From assembly GCA_947628555.1 (NCBI GenBank), contig CANRAI010000033.1, positions 1 to 10,545 on the forward strand: a stretch of 10,545 nucleotides of DNA, written 5' to 3'. The first letter of the stretch is position 1, and each line of letters opens with the position of its first letter. The translations under genes and the position numbers were made by a program. The notes beneath the pieces are model-generated. The model was given only the letters and a program-made list of their open reading frames with translations, was not told where the DNA came from and searched no databases. This document shows, one piece after another, positions 1 to 6,884 of the stretch. The DNA comes from an uncultured Clostridia bacterium (GTDB lineage Bacteria > Bacillota > Clostridia > Christensenellales > Borkfalkiaceae).

Positions 1-2
1 GA

Positions 3-917
3 ATGAAAGGCGGAGAAAAAATACGTTCTTCCGAGGAAGCGGCAAATTTGGTAAAAGGCTTTTGCGGTCAATTACAGGACAGCATGCCCGCGGGCGGTGA
101 AATTACTTCGCCGGAAATTTATTCCGCATATGGGAGCGCGACCATGTCCGAAACTTCCGACGCCAAATTGAATATGGAAATAAACGGAAGTTCCGAGCGT
201 AGCGAAATGCAGCTGGAATATTCGCGCGCTCTTACGATTTATACGAACGATTATTCAAATTACAGCGTCGGAGAATTGAGGTTAAATTCTACAAAAGAAA
301 TTTCGGCAGGTCGTGAAAACGACAAATTATATGTCTTTTTAAAATTTCAGCTTTATTCCGAAAAAAGCTTCGGTATGCTTCGTTTCGACGATGTCAGGAT
401 AATTGTAAACGGCGAAATAAAGAAAACGCTTAACGGAGCGATAGGCGAATGGGTTTATTTTTCAAGCGAAGAAGCGGAAAAATATTTGGAAATATTATAT
501 TCGCTTTCTGTAATAAATGCATTTAATCCAAACGTTTTTTATGTCGCGCAAAACTATTTGGAAGATAAAACCTGTTTCGAAAAAGACGGAAATATATCGC
601 AGTTGCGTAAAGAATATTCCGACGGTTTGCTGCGTGATTTGGCTAATACCCAATTCGGGGGTTTTGAATATTATGCGGAAGGTAGCGGAAGCGCCGAATT
701 TAAAATCGATTTCAGAAACGAAAAAGCTCCTGAACTGAAATTAAGTTTTAATTGCGCGTCAAATAGGGGGGATTTAGGTTCGGTAGCGTCTGCCTATTAC
801 TCAGGCTCATCGGTAGATAAAATAGTTTTCAAAGATATAAACAATACGGTAATAAAAGCGCCGAATGTACGGAAAGCAATGAGTTATAAAGAATTTGAAG
901 CTATAACGGAGAAATAA
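3..917 (+). CDS. Hypothetical protein, probably the mature part of an exported or lipid-anchored protein; 5' end open
   Basis: I do not recognise a named family. The frame is open to the left edge: the first ATG is at base 3, and no ribosome binding site can be seen because the window begins there. The true start may lie upstream. The visible 304 residues have no membrane segment. They alternate short beta-type stretches with many Ser, Asn, Tyr and charged residues, for example around residues 55-150 and 225-270, which resembles the beta-rich lipoproteins of Gram-positive bacteria. Export is an inference: any signal peptide or lipobox would be outside the window. The stop is one base from the ATG of the next gene, a membrane protein, so the two are co-transcribed and probably translationally coupled, suggesting a shared envelope role. 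Base composition is visibly more AT-rich than in the genes after 2090. Confidence 0.7.
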   Translation: MKGGEKIRSSEEAANLVKGFCGQLQDSMPAGGEITSPEIYSAYGSATMSETSDAKLNMEINGSSERSEMQLEYSRALTIYTNDYSNYSVGELRLNSTKEISAGRENDKLYVFLKFQLYSEKSFGMLRFDDVRIIVNGEIKKTLNGAIGEWVYFSSEEAEKYLEILYSLSVINAFNPNVFYVAQNYLEDKTCFEKDGNISQLRKEYSDGLLRDLANTQFGGFEYYAEGSGSAEFKIDFRNEKAPELKLSFNCASNRGDLGSVASAYYSGSSVDKIVFKDINNTVIKAPNVRKAMSYKEFEAITEK

Positions 918-918
918 A

Positions 919-1968
919 ATGGAAGATACGGAAGTTAAAGAAGAGCAGGATTTTTCAAATGATACAAGCGCGCATAATAGGGGTGAAAGGTTAAAAAAAT
1001 TACCCGTCGGCAAGATATTGAGGTGGACGAACATAATTCTTCTTACTGCCGTTCAAACTATGTCGATTCTTATGTTCGCTTTCGGGTTTTCACCCTTGTT
1101 CGGGGATAAAATTTCGGTAATAAAGTGCGTTTACATAATCGGCGATTTGTTTGATTACAATTCCGCCGCCGGATACAGGTTAATAACGTCGGTTCTGTTG
1201 GTTGCGGCTTATGCGGTATTCTTCGGTTTTATGATAAAAAACTTAATATCGACATTGAAAACTATTTTAAAATACAGAGCCGACGGACAAGTAAAGGAGC
1301 TTGTGGATTTAAAGGACAATACCGCAACGACTTTTCTTATGGCTTTTGCTTTTTCGGCGATTTGCAAAGCTTTTTCTGCGGGGAATATCGGCGCAACCGA
1401 AACAACGCTTTTGTGCGTTACGGGTTTTGCGCTGACTTTCAATGAATCGGTAACCGCATTTTTGCAAAAGAAATTAAGCGTCTTGGATATTCTGTTCATA
1501 ACATTAAAATTTCTTATTATTTATTTAATAATAGCTTTTCTGCTTGTAAATCTCAATGAATGTGTCATACTCGATTTTCTCGACGGATGGAAATGCCTTC
1601 TGAACGGTAATCTGGGTAATAATGCTTTCAGATTTTTAATTGATTTTTTCAATTTGCTTATTCTTCCCGTAACATATGTATTTTTGGCGTGGTCGGTTAT
1701 TCGCGGCGCGGATTTACAGCTTTCCGGGTATTTGTTCAACAGGAATGACGCAAGAAGGAAAATCAGAAAAGTTTGGGTTTTTGCCTTGGTAATTCTTATA
1801 TTGCATCTGTTTTTTAACGGATTGTTGGTAGGTGAATTTAAAGAGAGCTTTGTAAATTTATTTCTTACTTGGTGGGTTGCGGTCAAACGCACTTATCTGC
1901 CCGTATTTATATTGCTTACGGCTTGGCGGATAATGTGGCTTTTGACGCCCAAAGAAATTTCGGATTAA
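919..1968 (+). CDS. Polytopic membrane protein of unknown function
   Basis: This 349-residue protein has a charged, soluble N-terminus (about residues 1-30, rich in Glu and Lys) followed by about seven or eight hydrophobic segments. The likely spans are near residues 33-57, 88-112, 136-154, 158-175, 190-211, 236-260, 284-304 and 325-342. I see no transporter, kinase or protease motif. A basic loop (NRNDARRKIRK, about 274-284) probably faces the cytoplasm. The ATG at 919 lies one base after the preceding stop and has a GGAG at 908-911 inside the upstream gene, so the pair is an operon. A strong intrinsic terminator follows directly. The gene is AT-rich like its partner. Function cannot be assigned; a membrane partner of the upstream protein is the simplest inference. 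Confidence 0.8.
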   Translation: MEDTEVKEEQDFSNDTSAHNRGERLKKLPVGKILRWTNIILLTAVQTMSILMFAFGFSPLFGDKISVIKCVYIIGDLFDYNSAAGYRLITSVLLVAAYAVFFGFMIKNLISTLKTILKYRADGQVKELVDLKDNTATTFLMAFAFSAICKAFSAGNIGATETTLLCVTGFALTFNESVTAFLQKKLSVLDILFITLKFLIIYLIIAFLLVNLNECVILDFLDGWKCLLNGNLGNNAFRFLIDFFNLLILPVTYVFLAWSVIRGADLQLSGYLFNRNDARRKIRKVWVFALVILILHLFFNGLLVGEFKESFVNLFLTWWVAVKRTYLPVFILLTAWRIMWLLTPKEISD

Positions 1969-1977
1969 GGTTTTACT

Positions 1978-2019
1978 AAGCCGCGGGAAGTTATTTTCCC
2001 GCGGCTTTGCCGCTTTTTT
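1978..2019 (+). terminator. Intrinsic terminator of the two-gene unit
   Basis: A perfect 12-bp stem (arms 1978-1989 and 1996-2007, core CCGCGGGAA / TTCCCGCGG) encloses a 6-base loop. It is followed by a short GC stretch and a T6 run at 2014-2019. It starts 10 bases after the stop codon of the membrane protein and separates the AT-richer pair from the next operon. Confidence 0.85.
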
Positions 2020-2031
2020 ACGGTAAAATTA

Positions 2032-2060
2032 TTGAAAATCAGCAGAAACTATGGTATAAT
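2032..2060 (+). promoter_or_regulatory. Sigma-A promoter of the DUF1934-MBL-Rho-obg-yhbY operon
   Basis: A -35 box TTGAAA (2032-2037) and a perfect -10 box TATAAT (2055-2060) are separated by exactly 17 bases. A TG dinucleotide at 2052-2053 gives an extended -10. Transcription would begin near 2066-2068, leaving a 5' untranslated region of only about 23 bases before the ATG at 2090. It lies just after the upstream terminator, so it is well placed as the head of the operon. Confidence 0.8.
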
Positions 2061-2089
2061 CAAAAAAATTAACCGAATCCGCCTATAAT

Positions 2090-2449
2090 ATGAATTGTAA
2101 AATTACGATTTGCGGCGCCGACGGAAAGATTTTTACCTCGTTCGGCTCGCTCGAATATACGGACGTCGGCTTTGATATCGATTACTCTATCGACGGCGAC
2201 CGCTGCTTTCTTTCTTCGAGGGGAACTACCGTAACTCAAAGCCGCCGCGGCGCCGTCAACAACGATATAACGTTTTCCAAAAACAGCGAAACGGTCTGTA
2301 TGCTGCTCTCGGGTGAACTGACGGGCAGCGTCCCCGTAAAAACGGTGGAACTTTACGCCGAAAGAACGGAAAAGGGCGCCGCCGTAAAGATAGTATATTT
2401 CCTCGGCGGAGGAAAGATACGGCTTAATCTCTCTGCCGAACTGCTTTAA
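2090..2449 (+). CDS. DUF1934 / YwiB-like small beta-barrel protein
   Basis: The 119-residue protein fits the pattern of the DUF1934 family (Bacillus YwiB, a lipocalin-like beta barrel of unknown function). After a short N-terminal strand come an aromatic strand (residues 28-40), a Q-x-R-x-G-like turn (QSRRGAV, 50-56), an F-plus-polar strand (61-75), a G-x-x-P-V-x-T-like element (79-85) and a closing Y-F-L-G-G-G-x-I strand pair (103-117). It is a little shorter than YwiB. No signal peptide or membrane segment is present, so it is probably cytoplasmic. It is the first gene of the operon, yet no good Shine-Dalgarno sequence precedes the ATG: the bases before it are A/T and CC rich. No alternative in-frame start exists in the short leader. 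The family assignment rests on remembered pattern, not on a search. Confidence 0.65.
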   Translation: MNCKITICGADGKIFTSFGSLEYTDVGFDIDYSIDGDRCFLSSRGTTVTQSRRGAVNNDITFSKNSETVCMLLSGELTGSVPVKTVELYAERTEKGAAVKIVYFLGGGKIRLNLSAELL

Positions 2450-2471
2450 AAAACGCCGTAAAGGAGAAAAT

Positions 2472-3116
2472 ATGAAAATCAGGTATCTCGGTCACTCGTC
2501 GTTTTTAATGACGTCCGGCGCCGGCGTCGCCGTCGTCACGGACCCGTACGCGCCCGAAGTCGGCTTTAAAATGCCGAACGTTTCGGCGGACATTGTCACC
2601 GTCTCGCACAGGCATTACGACCACGACAACGTAAAGGCGGTAGATGGCAGTCCCGTAATTCTCGAAAATGAACCGCAACTGTCCATATGCGGCATCGACA
2701 TACGCTCGGTTGGGTGCTTCCACGACGACGCGGGCGGAAAAAAACGGGGCGAAAACAGAATTTTCAAATTCCGCATAGACGGGATAAACGTCTGTCACCT
2801 CGGCGACCTCGGCGAGCCCTGTTCGGACGGACTGATAGAAAAGATAAAGCCCGTTGACGTGCTGATGATTCCCGTCGGCGGCAACTATACCATAGACGCT
2901 CGCACGGCAAAGGAATATGTGGAAAAGCTATTACCGAAAGTAGTAATTCCCATGCACTACCGCGTTTCTGGCGGTAAGGTGGATATAGAAGGCGTTGACG
3001 GCTTTTTGAAACTGTTCAGCGGCGTAATTATAGAGATACCGGAAAAGAGCGAGATAGAGCTTTCGGCCTCCGATTTGGGCGGCGAACAGCGCATCAAGGT
3101 TTTGAGGAGAGCATAG
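2472..3116 (+). CDS. MBL-fold metal-dependent hydrolase, UPF0173/UlaG-like
   Basis: This is a 214-residue metallo-beta-lactamase-fold enzyme of the short Lactamase_B_3 type. The N-terminus has the family's GHSS strand (residues 7-10) and a T-D-P-Y motif (23-26). The metal-binding motif is SHRHYDHDN (45-53), giving His46, His48, Asp50 and His51. Further likely ligands are His84, Asp112 in the HLGDLG motif (109-114) and His162 in IPMHYR (159-164). The characteristic PVGGNYTID turn (134-142) is also present. All expected metal ligands are kept, so it is probably an active cytoplasmic hydrolase, but the substrate of this group is unknown. The start is fixed by AAGGAG at 2461-2466, six bases before the ATG. 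It sits 22 bases after the DUF1934 gene and 5 bases before the Rho-like gene, within the same operon. Confidence 0.85.
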   Translation: MKIRYLGHSSFLMTSGAGVAVVTDPYAPEVGFKMPNVSADIVTVSHRHYDHDNVKAVDGSPVILENEPQLSICGIDIRSVGCFHDDAGGKKRGENRIFKFRIDGINVCHLGDLGEPCSDGLIEKIKPVDVLMIPVGGNYTIDARTAKEYVEKLLPKVVIPMHYRVSGGKVDIEGVDGFLKLFSGVIIEIPEKSEIELSASDLGGEQRIKVLRRA

Positions 3117-3121
3117 GACAG

Positions 3122-4471
3122 TTGGATTTCAATATTTTGGCGGACATAAAGCTCCGCGCCCAAAAAAAGACGATACACGAACTCCGCCAAATCGCGCGCG
3201 CTATCGGGGTCGTTCATCCCGCAGACGGCAAAAAGGACAGGCTCGTCGGGGAAATAGTCAAAATTGCCTCGTGCGAGATTGCGCCCGCGCCGCGTTCGGC
3301 GCGCGGCGCGCCTCCGAAGTCGTCCGAATACGATAAAGAACTCGTAGCCGATATAGAGGCGTGCATGGAATACTATGCCGCCCTTAAAAACTGCGCAGGC
3401 GGGGCTTTGGGCGAGCTGAAAGTATCAGACGGCACGTCGGAATTTCCCTGCGCGGGGATTTTGGCGCGCGGCGAAAAGTATTATTTTCTGCGCGTGAACG
3501 GCTGTTTTCCGTCCGCGGAGGACGTGCATGTGCACGAATCATATATAAACCGTTTCGGGCTGCTGGCAGGCGACAAAATAGAGGGCCTGGCCATCCGTTC
3601 GGCCGGTGGGGGAGCGCCTTCGCTGACGTCGATTGCCTTCGTGAACGGCTTCGAGCCCGCCCGCCTCGAACGCACGCCCTTTGAAAAACTCACGTCGGTT
3701 TATCCCGAAAACCGCATAAATATTTCCCTTGAAGAGAACACGGCGGCGAGGATTGCGGAGTTTTTTGCTCCCTTGGGAATGGGGCAGCGGGCTTTGATTT
3801 GCGGGCAGAACGGTTCGGGCAAAACCACGCTTTTAATGCAGATAGCCGCGGGAATTTCTTTAAACGCTCCCGATTTGCAGCTTGTAGTGCTTTTAAACGC
3901 CGCTCGCCCCGAAGAAGTCACCTTATTCAAACGCGTTTTGAAAGGAGCGGAGTTGTTTTATACGTCCTTTGCCGACGAAGCCGAAAAAATCGCGGGCGCG
4001 GCGGAGTTCGTGTCGGGATATTGCAAGCGGCAGACTGAGTGCGGAAAAAACGTAGCGCTTATAGCCGACGGACTTTCCGAACTCGAAAGCGCCTCTCGCG
4101 CGGCGGGCGCAGGCGGGGCAGCCAAAAGACTTTTGTCATGCGCGGTCTGCGCCGAAGAGGGCTGTTCGCTGACCGTGGTTGCCGCTTCTGACGAAAAATT
4201 TGCCGACGAACTGAAACCGGCTGCAAATATGCTTGTTGAGATGAACGCCGACGCGGTTTTGCACAGGATATATCCCGCTATCGACGCGCTTAAAACTTCG
4301 ACTTCGCACGCGGAAATGTTGCGGTCCGCAGAGGAAACGGCGGCTGCGGACGTTCTCAGACGAAAAATCATAGAAAGCGGAAATTCCGTAAAGGAGCTTT
4401 GCGGAATAATAAAGCTGTTTGAAAGTTATAAAGACAGCGGACGGCTTATAGAGGAAATTTTGAATGGCTGA
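3122..4471 (+). CDS. Degenerate Rho-family protein (Rho paralogue, probably not a termination motor)
   Basis: The order of domains is that of transcription termination factor Rho: a Rho_N/SAP-like helical domain (about residues 8-50), a linker, a cold-shock-like RNA-binding domain (about 94-175, with the aromatic KYYFLR at 119-124 in place of GFGFLR) and a RecA-like ATPase (about 185-445). The signature elements FEKLTSVYP, GQRALI and RIYPAID are clear. Walker A is GQNGSGKT (228-235) and the Walker B Asp is 316. Against E. coli Rho, however, the IDERPEEV segment reads NAARPEEV (259-266), so catalytic Glu211 is Ala261. P-loop Lys181 is Gly231, Arg353 is Ala, the Q-loop region (after 320) is about 14 residues shorter, and the R-loop region (355-370) about 8 shorter with GTG lost. 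Arg262 (R212) and Arg382 (R366 arginine finger) remain. Start is TTG with GAGGAG at 3104-3109, 12 bases upstream, just before the upstream stop. The gene overlaps obg by 8 bases. Confidence 0.78.
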   Translation: MDFNILADIKLRAQKKTIHELRQIARAIGVVHPADGKKDRLVGEIVKIASCEIAPAPRSARGAPPKSSEYDKELVADIEACMEYYAALKNCAGGALGELKVSDGTSEFPCAGILARGEKYYFLRVNGCFPSAEDVHVHESYINRFGLLAGDKIEGLAIRSAGGGAPSLTSIAFVNGFEPARLERTPFEKLTSVYPENRINISLEENTAARIAEFFAPLGMGQRALICGQNGSGKTTLLMQIAAGISLNAPDLQLVVLLNAARPEEVTLFKRVLKGAELFYTSFADEAEKIAGAAEFVSGYCKRQTECGKNVALIADGLSELESASRAAGAGGAAKRLLSCAVCAEEGCSLTVVAASDEKFADELKPAANMLVEMNADAVLHRIYPAIDALKTSTSHAEMLRSAEETAAADVLRRKIIESGNSVKELCGIIKLFESYKDSGRLIEEILNG

Positions 4472-5744
4472 CAGAAATTTATTCTGCGATAAAGTTAAAA
4501 TTACTATTAAGTCCGGCGACGGCGGCGACGGAATGAATTCCTTCAAGTCCTACAAAGGCAAGCCTGCGTGCGGACCTGACGGCGGCGACGGCGGCGACGG
4601 CGGCAGTATATTCATACAGGCGGATAAAGACGTAAACGACCTGCTTGCATTCCGTTACGTAAGCAAATACGTTGCCGGCGACGGCGAACGCGGCGGTTCC
4701 AATAAATGCTTCGGCAAATCGGGGGCTGACGTTATAATAAAAGTTCCCGTGGGCACTGTCGTAAAGGACGCGGAAACGGAAACAGTCATCTGCGACATGT
4801 TCGACGACGGCGGAAAGAAGCTTATCGCCGAAGGCGGAAGGGGAGGTAAAGGCAACGTGCGCTTTACCACTTCGCGCAGGCACGCCCCCAACTTTGCCCA
4901 AAAAGGGGAAAAAACCGAACCGCATACGCTTATCCTCGAATTAAAGGTAATAGCGGACGTGGGTATTATCGGCTTTCCCAACGTGGGTAAATCGACAATG
5001 CTCTCTAAAATTTCCGCCGCGCGACCAAAGATTGCAAACTATCATTTTACAACTCTGTCGCCCAATCTGGGCGTTGTAAAATATTACGACAATTCCTTTG
5101 TCGCCGCGGATATTCCTGGTCTTATCGAGGGCGCGTCGCAAGGCGCGGGGCTCGGCCATGATTTTCTTAGGCACATCGAACGCACGCGTATGCTTTTGCA
5201 CGTCGTGGATATTTCGGGAGTGGAGGGCAGAGACCCCGCTTCGGATTTCGAAAAAATCAACGCCGAACTCAAAAACTATTCGGAAGCGCTCGCGGGGCGC
5301 CCGCAGATAATCGCGCTTAATAAGTGCGACATTTTCGGCGCGGAGCAAAACGCGGCGGCGTTCAGAAAAAAATACGGTAAAAAATACGATATATACTGCA
5401 TTTCCGCAATCGGCGGAGTGGGGCTGGAAGAGCTTATAAAGGCGGTTTTCGAAAAATTGCAGACACTTCCGCCCGTGCAGAGGGTAGAAAGCGACGAAAG
5501 TTTCACTTACCGCAAAAGCGGAGACCTCGACTACGAAATATTTATCGACGGCGGAGTATATTTCGTCGTCGGCTCGCTCGTGGATATGCTGTGCCGCAAC
5601 GTAGTCCTTTCCGACCCCGATTCGATGGCGTATTTCCAGAAGATTCTGCGTGAAAAGGGAGTTATCGCCAAGCTTTGCGAGATGGGCATAAAAGAAGGGG
5701 ACACGGTAAGCATTGGCGAGGTCGAATTTGATTTCGTGCCGTAA
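4464..5744 (+). CDS. obg: GTPase Obg (CgtA), ribosome assembly
   Basis: Obg is an essential GTPase that binds the 50S subunit late in assembly and responds to GDP/ppGpp. All three domains are present in the 426 residues. The glycine-rich Obg fold spans about 4-160 and includes GPDGGDGGDGG (37-47) and GGRGGKGN (124-131). The G domain has G1 GFPNVGKS (170-177), G2 Thr196/Thr197, G3 DIPG (216-219), G4 NKCD (286-289) and G5 SAI (314-316). The C-terminal OCT domain runs from about 347 to 426. The Gly repeats are encoded by a short GGCGAC-type DNA repeat near 4576-4604. The ATG lies inside the last codons of the Rho-like gene (8-base overlap) with GAGG at 4451-4454, which indicates translational coupling. 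yhbY follows 21 bases later. This is a full-length, apparently intact gene. Confidence 0.97.
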   Translation: MADRNLFCDKVKITIKSGDGGDGMNSFKSYKGKPACGPDGGDGGDGGSIFIQADKDVNDLLAFRYVSKYVAGDGERGGSNKCFGKSGADVIIKVPVGTVVKDAETETVICDMFDDGGKKLIAEGGRGGKGNVRFTTSRRHAPNFAQKGEKTEPHTLILELKVIADVGIIGFPNVGKSTMLSKISAARPKIANYHFTTLSPNLGVVKYYDNSFVAADIPGLIEGASQGAGLGHDFLRHIERTRMLLHVVDISGVEGRDPASDFEKINAELKNYSEALAGRPQIIALNKCDIFGAEQNAAAFRKKYGKKYDIYCISAIGGVGLEELIKAVFEKLQTLPPVQRVESDESFTYRKSGDLDYEIFIDGGVYFVVGSLVDMLCRNVVLSDPDSMAYFQKILREKGVIAKLCEMGIKEGDTVSIGEVEFDFVP

Positions 5745-5765
5745 AAAATAAGTTAAGGAGAAAAT

Positions 5766-6059
5766 ATGCTGACATCAAAACAGCGCGCAAAATTAAAAAG
5801 CCTTGCCGCAAATCTGCAACCCGTAGGGCAGGTGGGCAAGGAAGGCATAGGGGAAAATATGCTTAAAAGCTTTTCCGACTGCCTGGATAAAAGGGAGCTT
5901 ATCAAGATAAACATTCTCGAAAACGCCGACGGCGACCCGCAGGAAATAGGCAGGGAGCTTGCGGAAAGACTTTCCGCGGAATGCGTTATAGTCATAGGCC
6001 GCAAAGCGGTTTTGTACCGGCGTTCGGACCGCAAGGACGCGGAACACATCTGTTTGTAA
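5766..6059 (+). CDS. yhbY: Ribosome assembly RNA-binding protein YhbY (CRM domain)
   Basis: The 97-residue protein is a single CRM (KH-like) RNA-binding domain of the YhbY/YqeI family, which associates with pre-ribosomal particles. Seen here are the N-terminal LTSKQRAKLKSLA helix (2-14), the hallmark QPVGQVGKEGI (18-28, corresponding to the GxxG-type RNA-binding loop), the helix before LIKINIL (45-51), and the closing VIVIGRKAVLYRRS segment (74-87). Length matches the family. The start is set by AAGGAG at 5755-5760, five bases before the ATG, in a leader identical to that of the MBL gene. It is the last gene of the operon, followed by a hairpin terminator. In Bacillus the homologue is encoded just before nadD-yqeK-rsfS, and here those genes also lie nearby but beyond an inverted gene. 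Confidence 0.95.
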   Translation: MLTSKQRAKLKSLAANLQPVGQVGKEGIGENMLKSFSDCLDKRELIKINILENADGDPQEIGRELAERLSAECVIVIGRKAVLYRRSDRKDAEHICL

Positions 6060-6088
6060 CCGAATAAACGCATACGTATTCGGTTTTT
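6060..6088 (+). terminator. Intrinsic terminator after yhbY
   Basis: Arms CCGAATA (6060-6066) and TATTCGG (6077-6083) pair perfectly around a 10-base loop and are followed by T5 (6084-6088) and a second T-run beginning at 6092. The stem starts at the base after the yhbY stop codon. The stop codon of the opposing gene lies inside the T tract. In the reverse direction the hairpin lacks a T tract, so it mainly serves the plus strand. Confidence 0.7.
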
Positions 6089-6836
6089 ACTGTTTTTTTC
6101 CCACCACAAGCGACGCCGCCGAAAGTATAAGCAAAAGCGAACCGCTTATAATATAGTAGAGGGGGAAAAAGGTGAAGTAGCTTAAAAGCAGAAGCCCCGC
6201 CCCCGACCAGAACAGCGGAGCGGCAAGTTTTCTGTTGAAGCGCGCTTTTATTTTAGCCGAAAGTTTGATTTTTTCGCCGCCTTCATAGACGTATTTTTCG
6301 GGTAACAGATTTTTTTCTTTAAGCGCCGAATAAACGTCGTCTATGCATAAGACTTCGATTAGGAAATTGCCCGCAAGCGCGGCTGCCTCGGGCGAGATAC
6401 GCACGCAATATATGCGTTTTTTGCCGTCCGTTTTGGATTTTATCACTCTCGCCACGTCGTCCTCGGTCAAAGGCTGCATTTTGAAATCGAAAAACGCAGA
6501 CGTATCGCCTAAAATAACTTTTCCGCCGCGTATCTTCGCGTCGCTTCCCAAAAGCTCGCGGAACAGCTTTTTTATATATTCGTCCGAGGAAAGCGAAAGG
6601 TGCAGCGCCAAAAGTTTTTTGTTCTTTTCATCGCGGGATAAAAGAAGGTTTTTGTCCTGTTTCCTGCTTATGTACACGTAGCTTAAAGCTCCGAACAGAA
6701 GCAGCGCGGCAATGCCGAAAATTAGCCCCGTCACTGCGCTTTTCGTATAAAATCTTACGGCGGTGAAAAACAATAAAAAAGCGCATATTCCCGCAAACAG
6801 GGTGTCCGAGACAAGCGGTAGATTCAATCTTTTCAT
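6087..6836 (-). CDS. Membrane protein with two N- and two C-terminal spans and a central soluble domain
   Basis: I chose the ATG at 6836 (249 residues, beginning MKRLNLPLVS) because translation further upstream gives a non-membrane-like stretch overlapping the divergent nadD. Hydrophobic spans are at about 10-30, 33-57, 205-224 and 226-246. Between them is a soluble, basic domain of about 145 residues that probably lies in the cytoplasm. Part of it (about 108-172) has GD followed by DFK (117-119), then alternating strands and ISPEAAALA (147-155) and IEVLCIDDVYSAL (160-172). The latter resembles the end of the Mrr/PD-(D/E)xK nuclease fold (strand, helix with A..A, strand ending in Asp, helix), with D-x-K as a possible remnant of the E-x-K motif. 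That is a weak inference; the catalytic set is incomplete. The gene is convergent with yhbY and divergent from nadD, 48 bases away. No strong ribosome binding site is seen. Confidence 0.75.
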   Translation of the reverse strand: MKRLNLPLVSDTLFAGICAFLLFFTAVRFYTKSAVTGLIFGIAALLLFGALSYVYISRKQDKNLLLSRDEKNKKLLALHLSLSSDEYIKKLFRELLGSDAKIRGGKVILGDTSAFFDFKMQPLTEDDVARVIKSKTDGKKRIYCVRISPEAAALAGNFLIEVLCIDDVYSALKEKNLLPEKYVYEGGEKIKLSAKIKARFNRKLAAPLFWSGAGLLLLSYFTFFPLYYIISGSLLLILSAASLVVGKKQ

Positions 6837-6884
6837 ATTTAAAGTTATCGCCGCGTTTTTGAAATAATATACTTGAAATCCTAT

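Noticed and set aside
3958..4546. Long minus-strand frames (137 and 136 codons) opposite the Rho-like gene and obg start
   Set aside because: They overlap each other and two convincing plus-strand genes, show Ser/Ala-rich shadow composition and have no ribosome binding site.
4576..4606. GGCGAC trinucleotide-type repeat as a possible phase-variation tract
   Set aside because: The repeat is in frame and encodes the normal Gly/Asp-rich loop of the Obg fold, so it is explained by the protein.
4479..4925. 148-codon minus-strand frame opposite obg
   Set aside because: It is an antisense shadow of the Gly-rich Obg fold (alanine/valine runs from GGCGAC repeats) with no start signals.
6837..6884. 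Divergent promoter pair between the inverted membrane gene and nadD
   Set aside because: TATACT at 6868-6873 is an acceptable -10 for nadD, but the matching -35 (TTATCG) has only three consensus bases, and no good -35 exists for the minus direction, so I did not list it as a feature.
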